Origin: Ignisphaera sp.
GTDB lineage: Archaea > Thermoproteota > Thermoprotei_A > Sulfolobales > Ignisphaeraceae
Direction of reading: 5' to 3'
DNA: 64,000 nucleotides
NCBI GenBank assembly: GCA_038735125.1
Contig: JAVYNU010000004.1
Coordinates: 62,001 to 126,000 of the forward strand
Program-made: the position numbers and the translations under genes
Shown here: in pieces, positions 52,424 through 61,721 of the stretch
Layout: each line of letters opens with the position of its first letter
Position numbering within the stretch: position 1 is the stretch's first letter
Notes under the pieces: generated by a model
Seen by the model: the letters and a program-made list of their open reading frames with translations, nothing else
Databases searched by the model: none
What the model was told of the DNA's origin: nothing

Positions 52424-52701
52424 TTAGCTAAAATGCTTCGCCATCTCCTCATTACCAGGCATTCTAAGAATGGCGTCTATAACATCATTAACTTGCTGAA
52501 TACTCTTTGTTCTAACATCAACTATCAGCCAATTGAATATTTAGCAAAGCCGTGGATTAGATTATGTCTCCAATCAATAATATCCATAAGCTAAATGTCA
52601 ACTCTATTCCGTAGATCCTTATTAATTAGTATGTCCATAGCTATTCTGCTAGACCGAACAGCACCTTCAGCACCGATAAACGCTGTCTTAATTCTTTCCA
52701 A
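52424..52701 (-). pseudogene. Remnant of a GH4-like glycosidase gene
   Basis: From a TTG at 52701 the minus strand reads ERIKTAFIGAEGAVRSSRIA and MDILINKDLRNRVDI, then a stop, then LMDIIDWRHNLIHGFAKYSI, two stops, and in a shifted frame VDVRTKSIQQVNDVIDAILR ending near 52424. The start resembles the NAD-binding N-terminus of family 4 glycosidases (KIAFIGAGS, then LMDID). Only about 90 residues remain, so the family call is tentative. It lies in the 528-bp gap between the lactate operon and the mannosidase gene. Confidence 0.45.
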
Positions 52702-52769
52702 TTAACTCTCCTAAGAATCGTACCAAAAGTTAAATTAGTACTATTAAACTGGCTATCTAAGATGTTATG

Positions 52770-52780
52770 TTTTTAAATAC
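52770..52780 (+). promoter_or_regulatory. TATA box for the alpha-mannosidase gene
   Basis: TTTTTAAATAC centred near 52775 predicts a transcript start near 52801, with GGTGA at 52813-52817 in the leader. Confidence 0.5.
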
Positions 52781-52824
52781 GTGGTTTTGGTTAGGCTTGC
52801 TACAGAGGTGTAGGTGATAGGAAT

Positions 52825-55800
52825 TTGAATTTAGCTGATGCTGAGAGAAGGGTTTTTGATTTAATAGCGTCCTCTATTCTAAGAGTTGTAGATGTAAGTA
52901 AATGGGTTTATGGCGATAGAGAAATACAATTGCCATTCTATATCGAGACAGTACCTAGTAGAATTCATGTGTTTAAAACAAAGATTGAAGTACCTCAAAC
53001 AAGGTTTAGCTGGTTTATGAAGTTTGTTATAAGTGGAAATGCTAGGGTTAGAGTTGATGGAGAGAGCTATGCAGGGATTGATGAGGCTCACACATACATT
53101 TCACTACTTCCTGGCACTCATGATATAGAGTTGATAGACTCTCCAAGAACTCTTTTTGGCTTACATGGATGGTCATTAACATTTCAAAAGGCGTTTCTAG
53201 TTGAAGTTGCTTGGGATGTTATGAAAACTGGGCTCAGGATTCTTGAGCTAATAAGACTTATTGAAAGCCTGCCTCAGAATAGCAATGTTAGAGAAAGTCT
53301 CCAAAATCTCTTATTCAATATAACATCTCTTCTAAGGCTAAACCCATCCTTAAGACAAATAACAATAGCTCTATCTTTGCTATACGAATCTAGTTTACAA
53401 CCAATATATTTTAGAAGAAATGATTTGAGGCAGCCCTACGGAGATTATGCATGGCTTTCTAATGTATATGGAATAGGGGTTTTGAAGGGGTATCTAAATG
53501 ATTTACCAGAGCAAAATATAGAGAAGGTTCTCGAGGAAGTTAATAGAATTAATAGTGAGTTAGAGAAGGGATTAGATGATCTCAGAAAAAGATACCCAAA
53601 AATCGGAACAATTCACATTATGGGTCATAGCCACATCGACGCTGCTTGGCTATGGCCTAGAAATGAAACTGTCGAGAAGGTTTTAAGAACATTCTCAACT
53701 ATAGTAAGGCTCGCAAACGAATATGAATTTAGCTTCGTTCAGAGCTCTGCTCAATACTATAAATGGGTTGAGGAAATAGATAGAGGGTTGTTTGAAAAGA
53801 TAAAAAGCTTAGTTAATAGTGGTAAATGGGTTATTGTCGGGGGTATGTGGATAGAGAGCGACACAAATCTAATTGATGGAGAGTCGCTCGCAAGACAGTT
53901 TCTATATGGTCAACGATATTTCTTAGAAAGGTTTGGTAGAATAGCTAAAATTGGTTGGATACCAGACAGCTTTGGGTTTTCAGGTAATCTCCCACAGATT
54001 ATGAGGAAGAGTGGTATAGAGGTTTTCATTACACATAAAGTTATGTGGAACGACACAAACGAGTTTCCCTACCATTCATTCATATGGAGAGGTATTGATG
54101 GAACAGAGATACTTGTACAAATACTCATAACAAGCTACAATGAGACTATGACGCCCACATCAATTTACAGATACTGGGAAAGGTATAAACAGAAAGATAC
54201 AATACCATTTACAGTGTATTCCTATGGATATGGAGATGGTGGTGGTGGGCCAACAAGAGAGATGATGGAATATATAGAGCTCGTTAATAAGCTTCCCTAT
54301 ATACCATTTGTTAAACATTTCAATGAGAGAGAGTACGTAGAGAATGTAAAGAAGACCAAGGATTTAATGCCTATTTGGAGTGGCGAACTTTATGTAGAGA
54401 TTCACAGAGGTACATATACAACAAACATAGCTGTTAAAAACGCTATGGCTGAAGCTGAAAAGGCGTTAAAAGAAGCTGAAACACTATCAACTATAGCAAA
54501 TATACTTTCTGGCCACCACATTAATAAAAGAATGGATTCTCTATGGCATCTCCTTCTATTTAATCAATTCCACGACATAATACCTGGCTCATCAATAAAA
54601 GAGGTTTATGATGATGCTGTGACTGATTTGAGAAAAGTAGTCGAAGAGTCGTATACTATATCATATAATGCTATAGGAAGTGTTATAGGCAAAAATAAGA
54701 AGGGAAAGGTTCTTGCAATAGCTAGTGTAGTTCCATGGAAATTTAGATCCGTTATTAAGATACCAAAGGGCTTTGGAATACCAACTAATGTGGAATGCCA
54801 AGAAGATGGAGATGGATATTACCTACTTGTCGAAACCATGCCGATGGGCATCAAATCTCATCGACTTGAAGAAAACATTTGTAGAAGTGGAGATGGCGCT
54901 AGGGTTTTTGAGGCAAATGGAATATATCTAGAAAATGAAGCATTAATTATTAAAATTAATGAAAAAGGTGATATAGAATCTATTAAAATTAAAGAAGGAG
55001 ATATCGAGCTATTGAGAGAGCCAGCAAAGCTTGTTGTACATATTGACAAACCTGGAAGATTCGATGCTTGGGACGTTACAAGCGACTTTCTGCAACATGG
55101 AATCGAAATGAATATAGTTGAAAAACCAAAGATTGTGCTCAAAGGACCGTTAAAAGCTTGTGTAGAAGTTTCAAAGACTTTCGAAAACTCTAAGATAAGA
55201 CAAAGAATATGTTTATATAAAGGACTTCCATACATAGTAATCGAAAATGATGTTAACTGGAGAGATAAGGGTGTTATGGTTAAACATTGGTTTAAAACAG
55301 TTGCAAAAGCCTTGAAGGCTGACTACGATATTCCATTTGGTGTTGTAGAGAGATCAACAAAAATGGAGTCGAACCGGGAGAAAGCAAAATTCGAAGTACC
55401 GGCTGTTAGATGGGCTGATATATCAGATGGTGAAAAAGGACTTGCCATAATAGCTCCATCAAGACATGGATATTCTGCTACAGGTAGCGACATAGCTTTA
55501 ACTATAATTAGATCACCTCTATTTCCAAATCCATGGAGTGATATAGGAGACTACAACATAACATACTACATATATCCGCATAGAGGGGATTACCAACAGG
55601 CTGAGGTGCCTAAAATAGTCCAGGAAGTTATGTTTAGACCTTTGGCTAGAATCATCGATGGAGAAGAAACTGAGGAGAGCATACTATCTATAGACCCTCC
55701 AAAAGCAATTATATCAGCATTTAAACCTGCATATGATGGAAACGGGTATATACTAAGACTTTACAATCCATATAGAGACGAGGTAAAGGTAAAAATAAAC

Positions 55801-55938
55801 CTGAGGTTCAAGGCACTTCAAATTACTGAAACAGATTTAGTAGAGCTTAGCAATCTAAATGAGCTAGGCAAGGACATCCCTGAGATAGAATGTAGGATAA
55901 AGCCATTCGAAATAAAGACACTTAGAATAATACAATGA
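52825..55938 (+). CDS. Alpha-mannosidase, GH38
   Basis: 1037 residues, a standard size for class II alpha-mannosidases. N-terminal beta domain (about 1-250), then the zinc-binding catalytic domain with HIMGHSHIDAAWLWPRNETV (about 263-282), the nucleophile Asp in GWIPDSFGFSGNLPQI (about 378-393) and THKVMWNDTN. After that comes a helical bundle (HHINKRMDSLWHLLLFNQFHD) and C-terminal beta domains. It removes terminal alpha-mannose, from either cytoplasmic glycans or imported sugars; no signal peptide is seen. TTG start after GGTGA. An MFS gene follows 65 bp downstream. Confidence 0.93.
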   Translation: MNLADAERRVFDLIASSILRVVDVSKWVYGDREIQLPFYIETVPSRIHVFKTKIEVPQTRFSWFMKFVISGNARVRVDGESYAGIDEAHTYISLLPGTHDIELIDSPRTLFGLHGWSLTFQKAFLVEVAWDVMKTGLRILELIRLIESLPQNSNVRESLQNLLFNITSLLRLNPSLRQITIALSLLYESSLQPIYFRRNDLRQPYGDYAWLSNVYGIGVLKGYLNDLPEQNIEKVLEEVNRINSELEKGLDDLRKRYPKIGTIHIMGHSHIDAAWLWPRNETVEKVLRTFSTIVRLANEYEFSFVQSSAQYYKWVEEIDRGLFEKIKSLVNSGKWVIVGGMWIESDTNLIDGESLARQFLYGQRYFLERFGRIAKIGWIPDSFGFSGNLPQIMRKSGIEVFITHKVMWNDTNEFPYHSFIWRGIDGTEILVQILITSYNETMTPTSIYRYWERYKQKDTIPFTVYSYGYGDGGGGPTREMMEYIELVNKLPYIPFVKHFNEREYVENVKKTKDLMPIWSGELYVEIHRGTYTTNIAVKNAMAEAEKALKEAETLSTIANILSGHHINKRMDSLWHLLLFNQFHDIIPGSSIKEVYDDAVTDLRKVVEESYTISYNAIGSVIGKNKKGKVLAIASVVPWKFRSVIKIPKGFGIPTNVECQEDGDGYYLLVETMPMGIKSHRLEENICRSGDGARVFEANGIYLENEALIIKINEKGDIESIKIKEGDIELLREPAKLVVHIDKPGRFDAWDVTSDFLQHGIEMNIVEKPKIVLKGPLKACVEVSKTFENSKIRQRICLYKGLPYIVIENDVNWRDKGVMVKHWFKTVAKALKADYDIPFGVVERSTKMESNREKAKFEVPAVRWADISDGEKGLAIIAPSRHGYSATGSDIALTIIRSPLFPNPWSDIGDYNITYYIYPHRGDYQQAEVPKIVQEVMFRPLARIIDGEETEESILSIDPPKAIISAFKPAYDGNGYILRLYNPYRDEVKVKINLRFKALQITETDLVELSNLNELGKDIPEIECRIKPFEIKTLRIIQ

Positions 55939-56003
55939 ATTGTATAACATCTCAAATTTTCCATAGAGTGATGCAAAAGTTTTTATAGATTAATTTTATT
56001 TAT

Positions 56004-57218
56004 GTGAATGGTATCTGCATGGCTAGCACGAGCAAAGTCGTTATATTATTGGCTATTGTAAATGCTTTGCTCATGTTCATATCAGGCTTAACCTATCCAT
56101 TAATACCCCTATACCTAGTTGGGCATAGAGGTTACTCCGCCTTTGTTTCAGGTGTTATAGCATCTCTATCATCTTTTATAAGCTTTGCTTTCAGTGTTGT
56201 ATGGGGATATATTCTGAATAGGTTTAGGGGTAGAGAGGTATTTTTCTCTGGATTTGGAGGACTAATAACAGCAATATTCTTCAGCTTAGCATCTATTTCT
56301 ACTAAAGATGTTTTACTTTTATCCATCTTCTTTTCTCTTACAGGTATTGGAACTTCGTGCACATTAGTTTCATCAACAACTTTGGTATCGTTAATCAGCT
56401 CAAGTAAAGATATTGGTAAGAGTATGGGAATCTTCTGGGCAGCAGGCTCATTAGGCTGGGCTACTCCATTAACCTTCTCTGGATATTTCTTGAATAGATT
56501 TGGAATTGAATCTATATTCTACATCGCTGTATTTGCATCTTTGCTAATAACCCCAGTATCGATTGCTTTAAACAAATATGTTAAAGATTTTAAAAAGCTG
56601 GTTAGTATCAAATATTTCAATGGTGCTAAGAAAAGGTCTTTTACGTTTTTAGGAAATAGGCTTTATCTATTGTTTTTCATCTCCACAATAATTTTTGGTG
56701 CTGCTGATGTTGCTAAGAACATCTATGTTCCCCAGTATTATGCCTATGAGGTTGGGCTTGGAGAGACCTGGGCAACACTGCTATTAAGTGTTGCAAGCTG
56801 GTTTGAAATCCCAATGCTCATAGCTTTTGGATATATTGTTGATAGATTTGGTTCGAGAAATGTTTATGTTTTTAGCCTAATATCTATGGCTATGTTCATG
56901 GCTTTAAATATTTTCATTGTAAAGAATGCCATAACAGCCTTTATTGTCATGGCTTTCTACAGCATTGTTTGGGGCTCTTACGCCTCATCAGCATATGTTT
57001 TAGCGGTTGAGTTAGCAAGAAATGAAAAATCAACCTCGCTGGGTTTATTAAATTCTAGCATACCTCTTGCAAGTATTATCTATAATCCTCTTGGAGGCTA
57101 CATCTCCTCTTCTATGGGCTACAAAGCTAATTTTACATTTCTAAGCCTTTTATCGATAGCATCGTCTGCCACATTCTACTATTACTCTACAGAAAATCGA
57201 GGGGCAACTATAAAGTAA
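56004..57218 (+). CDS. MFS transporter
   Basis: About 404 residues, 12 helices. N-terminal half: GLTYPLIPLYLVGHRGYSAF, with motif A replaced by WGYILNRFRGREVFFSG. Second half: FGYIVDRFGSRNVYVFSLIS. The position after the mannosidase suggests sugar uptake, but the sequence does not fix the substrate. Start is uncertain: GTG at 56004 or ATG at 56019. A TATA-like TTTTTATAG near 55980 would place transcription start near 56005, favouring a leaderless GTG or the later ATG. Confidence 0.82.
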   Translation: MNGICMASTSKVVILLAIVNALLMFISGLTYPLIPLYLVGHRGYSAFVSGVIASLSSFISFAFSVVWGYILNRFRGREVFFSGFGGLITAIFFSLASISTKDVLLLSIFFSLTGIGTSCTLVSSTTLVSLISSSKDIGKSMGIFWAAGSLGWATPLTFSGYFLNRFGIESIFYIAVFASLLITPVSIALNKYVKDFKKLVSIKYFNGAKKRSFTFLGNRLYLLFFISTIIFGAADVAKNIYVPQYYAYEVGLGETWATLLLSVASWFEIPMLIAFGYIVDRFGSRNVYVFSLISMAMFMALNIFIVKNAITAFIVMAFYSIVWGSYASSAYVLAVELARNEKSTSLGLLNSSIPLASIIYNPLGGYISSSMGYKANFTFLSLLSIASSATFYYYSTENRGATIK

Positions 57219-57365
57219 AGGTGATAATACATCTTCAACTAATCTTAAGGTAGCTTATTATTAAGAGTATTAAAATATCTTGAATAGTGATATGATGCAA
57301 AAATTCATTGAAAGCTTCATAACCTTAAAATCTCTGTCTCTCAAAAATGTCTAAGGCCGATTAAG

Positions 57366-58118
57366 ATGCCGGGCAAATCGATTGCATTAATCGGCTTAGG
57401 GATACTTATATTCGTTATTGGATGGTCGCTATTGTTAAATGGTGTTGAGATTAAAACATGTTCAACATATGTTTATGTTCCCAAAGAATTTGTTGGAAGG
57501 ATGAGTCCTAGATATAGTGAATGGTATTACTGGAGAATCGCTCCAGTTAATCTATCAAACATTGTAATTGAAGCTAGCAAATCATTTAACTACACATTTA
57601 GTGTGAATAACACTATTGGCTATATATACATAGAAATTGTTGGAAAGCCCAAAACCGAAAATTATGAAGGTTATGTAGCAATTCTAAATGCCTCAAATAA
57701 TCAGACTGTCGTTTATTCTTCGTTAAGTCCACAGCAATCAATTTCTGGTAGAGGGCTAAATACAACACTTTTCTACCAAAATCCCTTAGAGCCTGGACTC
57801 TACAAACTTGCTCTAAGCTTTAATACAGATGTCAATATATCGAAGCTTTTGGTATACGGTCCCAGCTCAAAAGAAGTTGAGATACAAGCAATAGAAATAA
57901 CCCTTGCACCATCCTCCGAATCATCTTATGAACAAATAAAAATAGATTACATATGTGGTGTTAGCTTCACCCAAGCTATAGCATCTTCAACAGCTGTTGG
58001 AGTAGGTATTTCAATGATTGTAGCTGGGGCTTTTATAGAATCTGCAAAAATACCCAGAATAGGCTTTGGCAAAACATCTCAGCTTAAACCCAAGAAAAAG
58101 TCTGGAAAGAAGAGATAA
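57366..58118 (+). CDS. Membrane-anchored extracellular protein of unknown function
   Basis: 250 residues with a helix at each end: ALIGLGILIFVIGWSLLLNG (about 7-26) and AIASSTAVGVGISMIVAGAF (about 204-223), followed by a basic tail (KPKKKSGKKR). Between them is a beta-rich domain with many N-x-S/T sites (YTFSVNNTIGYIYIEIVG, NASNNQTVVYSS), probably outside the cell. I do not recognise a family. It stops 1 bp before the hydrolase gene, so the two are probably co-transcribed. Confidence 0.65.
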   Translation: MPGKSIALIGLGILIFVIGWSLLLNGVEIKTCSTYVYVPKEFVGRMSPRYSEWYYWRIAPVNLSNIVIEASKSFNYTFSVNNTIGYIYIEIVGKPKTENYEGYVAILNASNNQTVVYSSLSPQQSISGRGLNTTLFYQNPLEPGLYKLALSFNTDVNISKLLVYGPSSKEVEIQAIEITLAPSSESSYEQIKIDYICGVSFTQAIASSTAVGVGISMIVAGAFIESAKIPRIGFGKTSQLKPKKKSGKKR

Positions 58119-58119
58119 G

Positions 58120-58866
58120 GTGTTTTCTATTGTTAAACTAGTTTTTCTTGGTGTTGGGGGCTGGATTTCAGACCCCCTCCTCGGCTACACATCGTTTGCA
58201 GTGTTCAATTCGAGGGGTGACTGGATTCTTGTGGAGGCTGGTGAGGGGGTGTACAGATCCATGAGAGAATGCGGCTTGAGGTTGGATAGCAGTTTCAAGG
58301 GGGTTTTGATATCACATAGACATGGGGATCACATCCTTGGTGTTCCAACAATTCTTCAGATGACTAGGCACATGGGCATTGAAAGGATATCTATAGTGTC
58401 TATAGATGATGTTGTGAAGGCTCTTGCAGAGCTTCTAGATGCCTCTGGCTCGTGGAGTGTGGCCCACATAGCAAATTTCATTAGGGTAAATTTCAATGAG
58501 AGGTTTGTTCTAGACGGCTTTGAGATAGAGCTTATAGAAGCTGTGCACTCTGTGCCCACAGCATCGATTAAGATTTTGGTTGATGGTAGGTGTATTGTCT
58601 ATAGCGGGGACACATCATATAATCCAAAGCTGATAGAGTTTGCCAAGGGTTGTGATGTTCTGGTGCATGAGGTGTCTACCTATGGCGATGAGGCTCACAG
58701 ATATGGGCACAGCACATACAGAGACGCTATAGACGTTGCGATTAGAAGTGGTGTGAAGAGGCTTATCCTCATCCACTTCTACCAGTGGCCCCAGCCCATA
58801 AAAGCCCCTATACATGGGGACATAGAGATTTTGGTTTCGCAGCCATGTCAATGCATAGAAATTTAG
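58120..58866 (+). CDS. RNase Z-like metallo-beta-lactamase protein
   Basis: About 249 residues. HRHGDH motif in VLISHRHGDHILGVP (about 60-74), followed by VYSGDTSYNPKL and a late EVSTYGDEAHRYGHSTY with further ligands. The layout is that of the tRNA 3'-processing (RNase Z/ElaC) family. Start: the preceding stop ends at 58118, so GTG at 58120, or ATT at 58129, six bases after AAGGTG as at other starts here. The open frame upstream overlaps the previous gene. Its end overlaps the radical SAM gene. Confidence 0.8.
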   Translation: MFSIVKLVFLGVGGWISDPLLGYTSFAVFNSRGDWILVEAGEGVYRSMRECGLRLDSSFKGVLISHRHGDHILGVPTILQMTRHMGIERISIVSIDDVVKALAELLDASGSWSVAHIANFIRVNFNERFVLDGFEIELIEAVHSVPTASIKILVDGRCIVYSGDTSYNPKLIEFAKGCDVLVHEVSTYGDEAHRYGHSTYRDAIDVAIRSGVKRLILIHFYQWPQPIKAPIHGDIEILVSQPCQCIEI

Positions 58867-59918
58867 ATTTGTCTGGGCAGAGAAGGGTTGCAAGACTCTG
58901 GAGAAAACAAGGAGATTCTATTGTATGCATGGTCTGCGAAAGAAAATGCTCTATACCAGTTGGCAGGACGGGGATCTGCGGATCCTATAAAAATGATGGT
59001 GGGACCCTCATACATGTTGGCTATGGGAGGATAAGCGCTGTTGAGAGCAGGCCCATAGAGATCAAACCACTGTTTCACTACTGGCCAAATAGCACAGCAC
59101 TAACATTTTCCACATGGGGCTGCAACTTCTATTGCCCCTGGTGCCAAAACCACCACCTGAGCTTCAGGCTGCCCAAAGAGGATGACGAGTTTATACCGCT
59201 GGAAAAGCTTTTGGAGATGGCTATCAGATTTGGTGACGAGGGTTTTAGCGCAAGTTTCAACGAGCCGACTGTAAACTTCGACTATCTAATTGATTTGGCA
59301 GATCTTGCAAGGAAAAGCAATATGTATTTCATGATCGTTACAAACGGCTATCAAACACTTGATGCTGTTGAAAAGCTTGTTGGTGCTGGTGTCGATGGCT
59401 GGAGCATAGACATAAAGGGTTGTCCGAAGATGAGAAGAGCTTTGCAGAGCATAGACCACAGCATAGTCTATAGAAATGCGAGAGCTGTTCTAGATCTAGG
59501 CGGGCATGTGGAGATGGTTTATCTGGTGGTCACAAACACAAATGATTTTGATGAGTGCATCGATTGGATCATAGATATGCATATAAGCAGGCTGGGAGAG
59601 AAGACACCCCTACACATAAACAGGTATTACCCAGCGCACAAATGGAATGAGCCTCCAACGCCAAAGGAAAAGCTTCTCAGTGTGGCTGAAGAGGCTAGGA
59701 GGAGCGGAATCGAGTTTATCTATATTGGAAATGTTGGGGATCCAGAGCTAGAGTCGACCAAATGCCCAAGGTGTGGCAAGACCCTGATCTACAGGAGGTG
59801 GTATAGGGTCTGGGAGTGGCATCTAGACAGAGATGACGGAAAGTACAAGTGTCCTAGATGCGGATATGAGATACCCATAAAAGGATTGTACATACCATGG
59901 AAGAAAACCCTCTTCTAA
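58845..59918 (+). CDS. AmrS-like radical SAM protein with zinc-ribbon tail
   Basis: About 357 residues of the AmmeMemoRadiSam radical SAM subfamily, related to pyruvate formate-lyase activases. An N-terminal cysteine set (CMVCERKCSIPVGRTGICGS) precedes the [4Fe-4S]-SAM motif in STWGCNFYCPWCQNHHL (about 100-116), then FNEPTVNFDYLIDLA and VDGWSIDIKG. The C-terminus carries two CPxCG pairs (CPRCGKTL, CPRCGYEI), a zinc ribbon. ATG at 58845 is chosen; the open frame extends further into the upstream gene. The partners AMMECR1 and Memo are not in this window. Confidence 0.85.
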   Translation: MSMHRNLDLSGQRRVARLWRKQGDSIVCMVCERKCSIPVGRTGICGSYKNDGGTLIHVGYGRISAVESRPIEIKPLFHYWPNSTALTFSTWGCNFYCPWCQNHHLSFRLPKEDDEFIPLEKLLEMAIRFGDEGFSASFNEPTVNFDYLIDLADLARKSNMYFMIVTNGYQTLDAVEKLVGAGVDGWSIDIKGCPKMRRALQSIDHSIVYRNARAVLDLGGHVEMVYLVVTNTNDFDECIDWIIDMHISRLGEKTPLHINRYYPAHKWNEPPTPKEKLLSVAEEARRSGIEFIYIGNVGDPELESTKCPRCGKTLIYRRWYRVWEWHLDRDDGKYKCPRCGYEIPIKGLYIPWKKTLF

Positions 59919-59923
59919 TTATG

Positions 59924-60682
59924 TCACACTACTGGTATGACAGCCTTCAAAACCTTGTCAACTCTTACCCTAACCTGATACACATCCTCAATAACATTTT
60001 CGGTTAGCACCTCGTCTGGCCTTCCAATTGCGTAGACCCTCCCATTTTTCAGCACAATAACCTTGTCTGAGAACCTATATGCTTGTGTTAGATCATGAAG
60101 TGACATTATTACTGTGAGTCTCTTCTCTCTGCTAAGACTCTTAATCAGATTGAGTATCTCTATCTGAAACCTCAGATCGAGATTTGACGTGGGCTCGTCG
60201 AGTAGCAGCACCTTCGGCTCTGCTGCTAAGGCTCTTGCAATTAGAATCCTCTGCAACTCGCCACTACTCAACTCCGTCAAGTCCCTGTCAACAAGGTTGC
60301 CAGCTTTGACAGCTTTAAGCACATTCAACGAGATTTCAATGTCTTTTCTAGTTGGCATGAAGTCTATGTGTGGCCTTCTTCCGGTTAAGACAAAGTCTAT
60401 TACCTTGATACCCGGTACCACATATGTAGACTGCGTCACTAGTGATACCTCCTTCGCAAGCTGCTTTCTAGGGATGTCGTCAACGTTTTTCATATCTATG
60501 TAGACTGATCCTTTCACAGGCTTTAGTATGCCATCCACTGTTTTTAGAAGTGTTGTCTTCCCCGATCCATTCGGGCCTACAACAGCTACAATCTCCCCCT
60601 CAAAAACGTCGAAAGATATGCTGCCCAAAGCCTTAACACTATCGTATCTAACCTCCACATCAACAACTCTTATAATAACCAC
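59924..60682 (-). CDS. ABC transporter ATP-binding protein (FecE/BtuD family)
   Basis: 252 residues. Walker A GPNGSGKTTLLKTV, Q-loop LVTQSTYVVPG, signature LSSGELQRILIARAL, Walker B VLLLDEPTSNLD, switch histidine MSLHDLTQAYRF. It powers a class II importer of iron, haem, cobalamin or siderophore type. It lies 4 bp after the permease gene, in the order fmdE-like, binding protein, permease, ATPase. Confidence 0.92.
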   Translation of the reverse strand: MVIIRVVDVEVRYDSVKALGSISFDVFEGEIVAVVGPNGSGKTTLLKTVDGILKPVKGSVYIDMKNVDDIPRKQLAKEVSLVTQSTYVVPGIKVIDFVLTGRRPHIDFMPTRKDIEISLNVLKAVKAGNLVDRDLTELSSGELQRILIARALAAEPKVLLLDEPTSNLDLRFQIEILNLIKSLSREKRLTVIMSLHDLTQAYRFSDKVIVLKNGRVYAIGRPDEVLTENVIEDVYQVRVRVDKVLKAVIPVV

Positions 60683-60686
60683 TCTA

Positions 60687-61715
60687 TCACCTCCTCAAAA
60701 GAAGGTATATGAGCAGAGGTGAGCCAATCAAAGACAGTGTTATCCCAACGGGTAGTGTGACAGGAGATAGCACAAACCTGCCAATAGCATCAGCCACCAC
60801 GAGAAGTGTTGCCGCTACAAGCATTGACTGCGGAACGAGGTATCTATGGCTATTTCCAACAACTAGCCTTGCAATATGTGGCGAAACCAGGCATAAAAAG
60901 GCTATTACACCAGAGAATGCAGTTACAATAGAGGCTCCAAGTGCTGCTACAACCGAGGTTTCTAGTCTAACCCTCTTAGCATTTACACCACTGACATAGG
61001 CAACATCATCTCCAAGACTCATCAGGTCGAAGTCTAGGGACCTGGCGATGAAGTATATCGAGAGCGCAAAAGCGCTGATGAAGAGTATCTTCAGCTCCTC
61101 CCATCCAACCCTGCCAACATCCCCAAAGCTCCAAAAAACTATCAGTGCTATTTGAAGTTCGTTCAGCTTGAGATATTGGATGAGGCTTAGCAGCGCTTGG
61201 TAGAAGAAGTTCATTGCTATAGCAGCTAAAACTAGGGCTCTTTCACTCAACCCAGCTTTGTATGCTAAAAGCAAAACAATAGCTGTTTGAATTAATGCAA
61301 AAGCAAATGCAAATATGGGTATTATATATGGGTTTGAATATGAGAGAATCACACCTCTTACAGAACCTCCAAAACCTGTTAACAAGGCTATTGCGACCCC
61401 AAGTGCTGCAGCGCTGGATATGCCAAGTGTGAAGGGAGAGGCCATGGGGTTTCTGAGCACAGACTGCATTGCTGTACCAGAAGCTCCTAGGATAAACCCT
61501 ATCAAAATCCCTGCTAAAACTCTCCTCAGTCTGATTAAGAGGACGCTTGTTGCGTCAGGCGATAGGCTATTGCCCCAAAATAGAAGCTTTAGCACGTCTA
61601 GATAAGTCACATTGTATGCACCCACGGAAAGAGAAAATGGTATTACAAGCAATAGTATGGCTATAGATACCAATATAAAGATTTTCCTAGCCCTAAAAAT
61701 TCTCTCTATAACCAT
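60687..61715 (-). CDS. FecCD/BtuC-type permease
   Basis: 342 residues, about ten helices. Family motifs: RLRRVLAGILIGFILGASGTAMQ (spread over about 61-83), NPMASPFTLGISSAAALGVA, LALSIYFIARSLDFDLMSLG, GVNAKRVR, CLVSPHIARLVVGNSHRYLV and a final LPVGITLSLIGSPLLIYLLL. It forms the channel for the binding protein encoded 6 bp upstream. Confidence 0.93.
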   Translation of the reverse strand: MVIERIFRARKIFILVSIAILLLVIPFSLSVGAYNVTYLDVLKLLFWGNSLSPDATSVLLIRLRRVLAGILIGFILGASGTAMQSVLRNPMASPFTLGISSAAALGVAIALLTGFGGSVRGVILSYSNPYIIPIFAFAFALIQTAIVLLLAYKAGLSERALVLAAIAMNFFYQALLSLIQYLKLNELQIALIVFWSFGDVGRVGWEELKILFISAFALSIYFIARSLDFDLMSLGDDVAYVSGVNAKRVRLETSVVAALGASIVTAFSGVIAFLCLVSPHIARLVVGNSHRYLVPQSMLVAATLLVVADAIGRFVLSPVTLPVGITLSLIGSPLLIYLLLRR

Positions 61716-61721
61716 TTATAT

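Noticed and set aside
54605-54630. ATGATGA followed by CTGA inside the mannosidase gene
   Set aside because: Guide would be only 8 nt and there is no C'/D pair; chance within coding sequence.
55960-57310. TGATGCAAAA repeated upstream of two genes (near 55969 and 57291) as a shared operator
   Set aside because: Only ten bases, AT-rich, and at different distances from the starts; likely chance.
58120-59918. Complete AmmeMemoRadiSam system
   Set aside because: Only the radical SAM part is recognised; the hydrolase next to it is RNase Z-like, not Memo, and AMMECR1 is missing.
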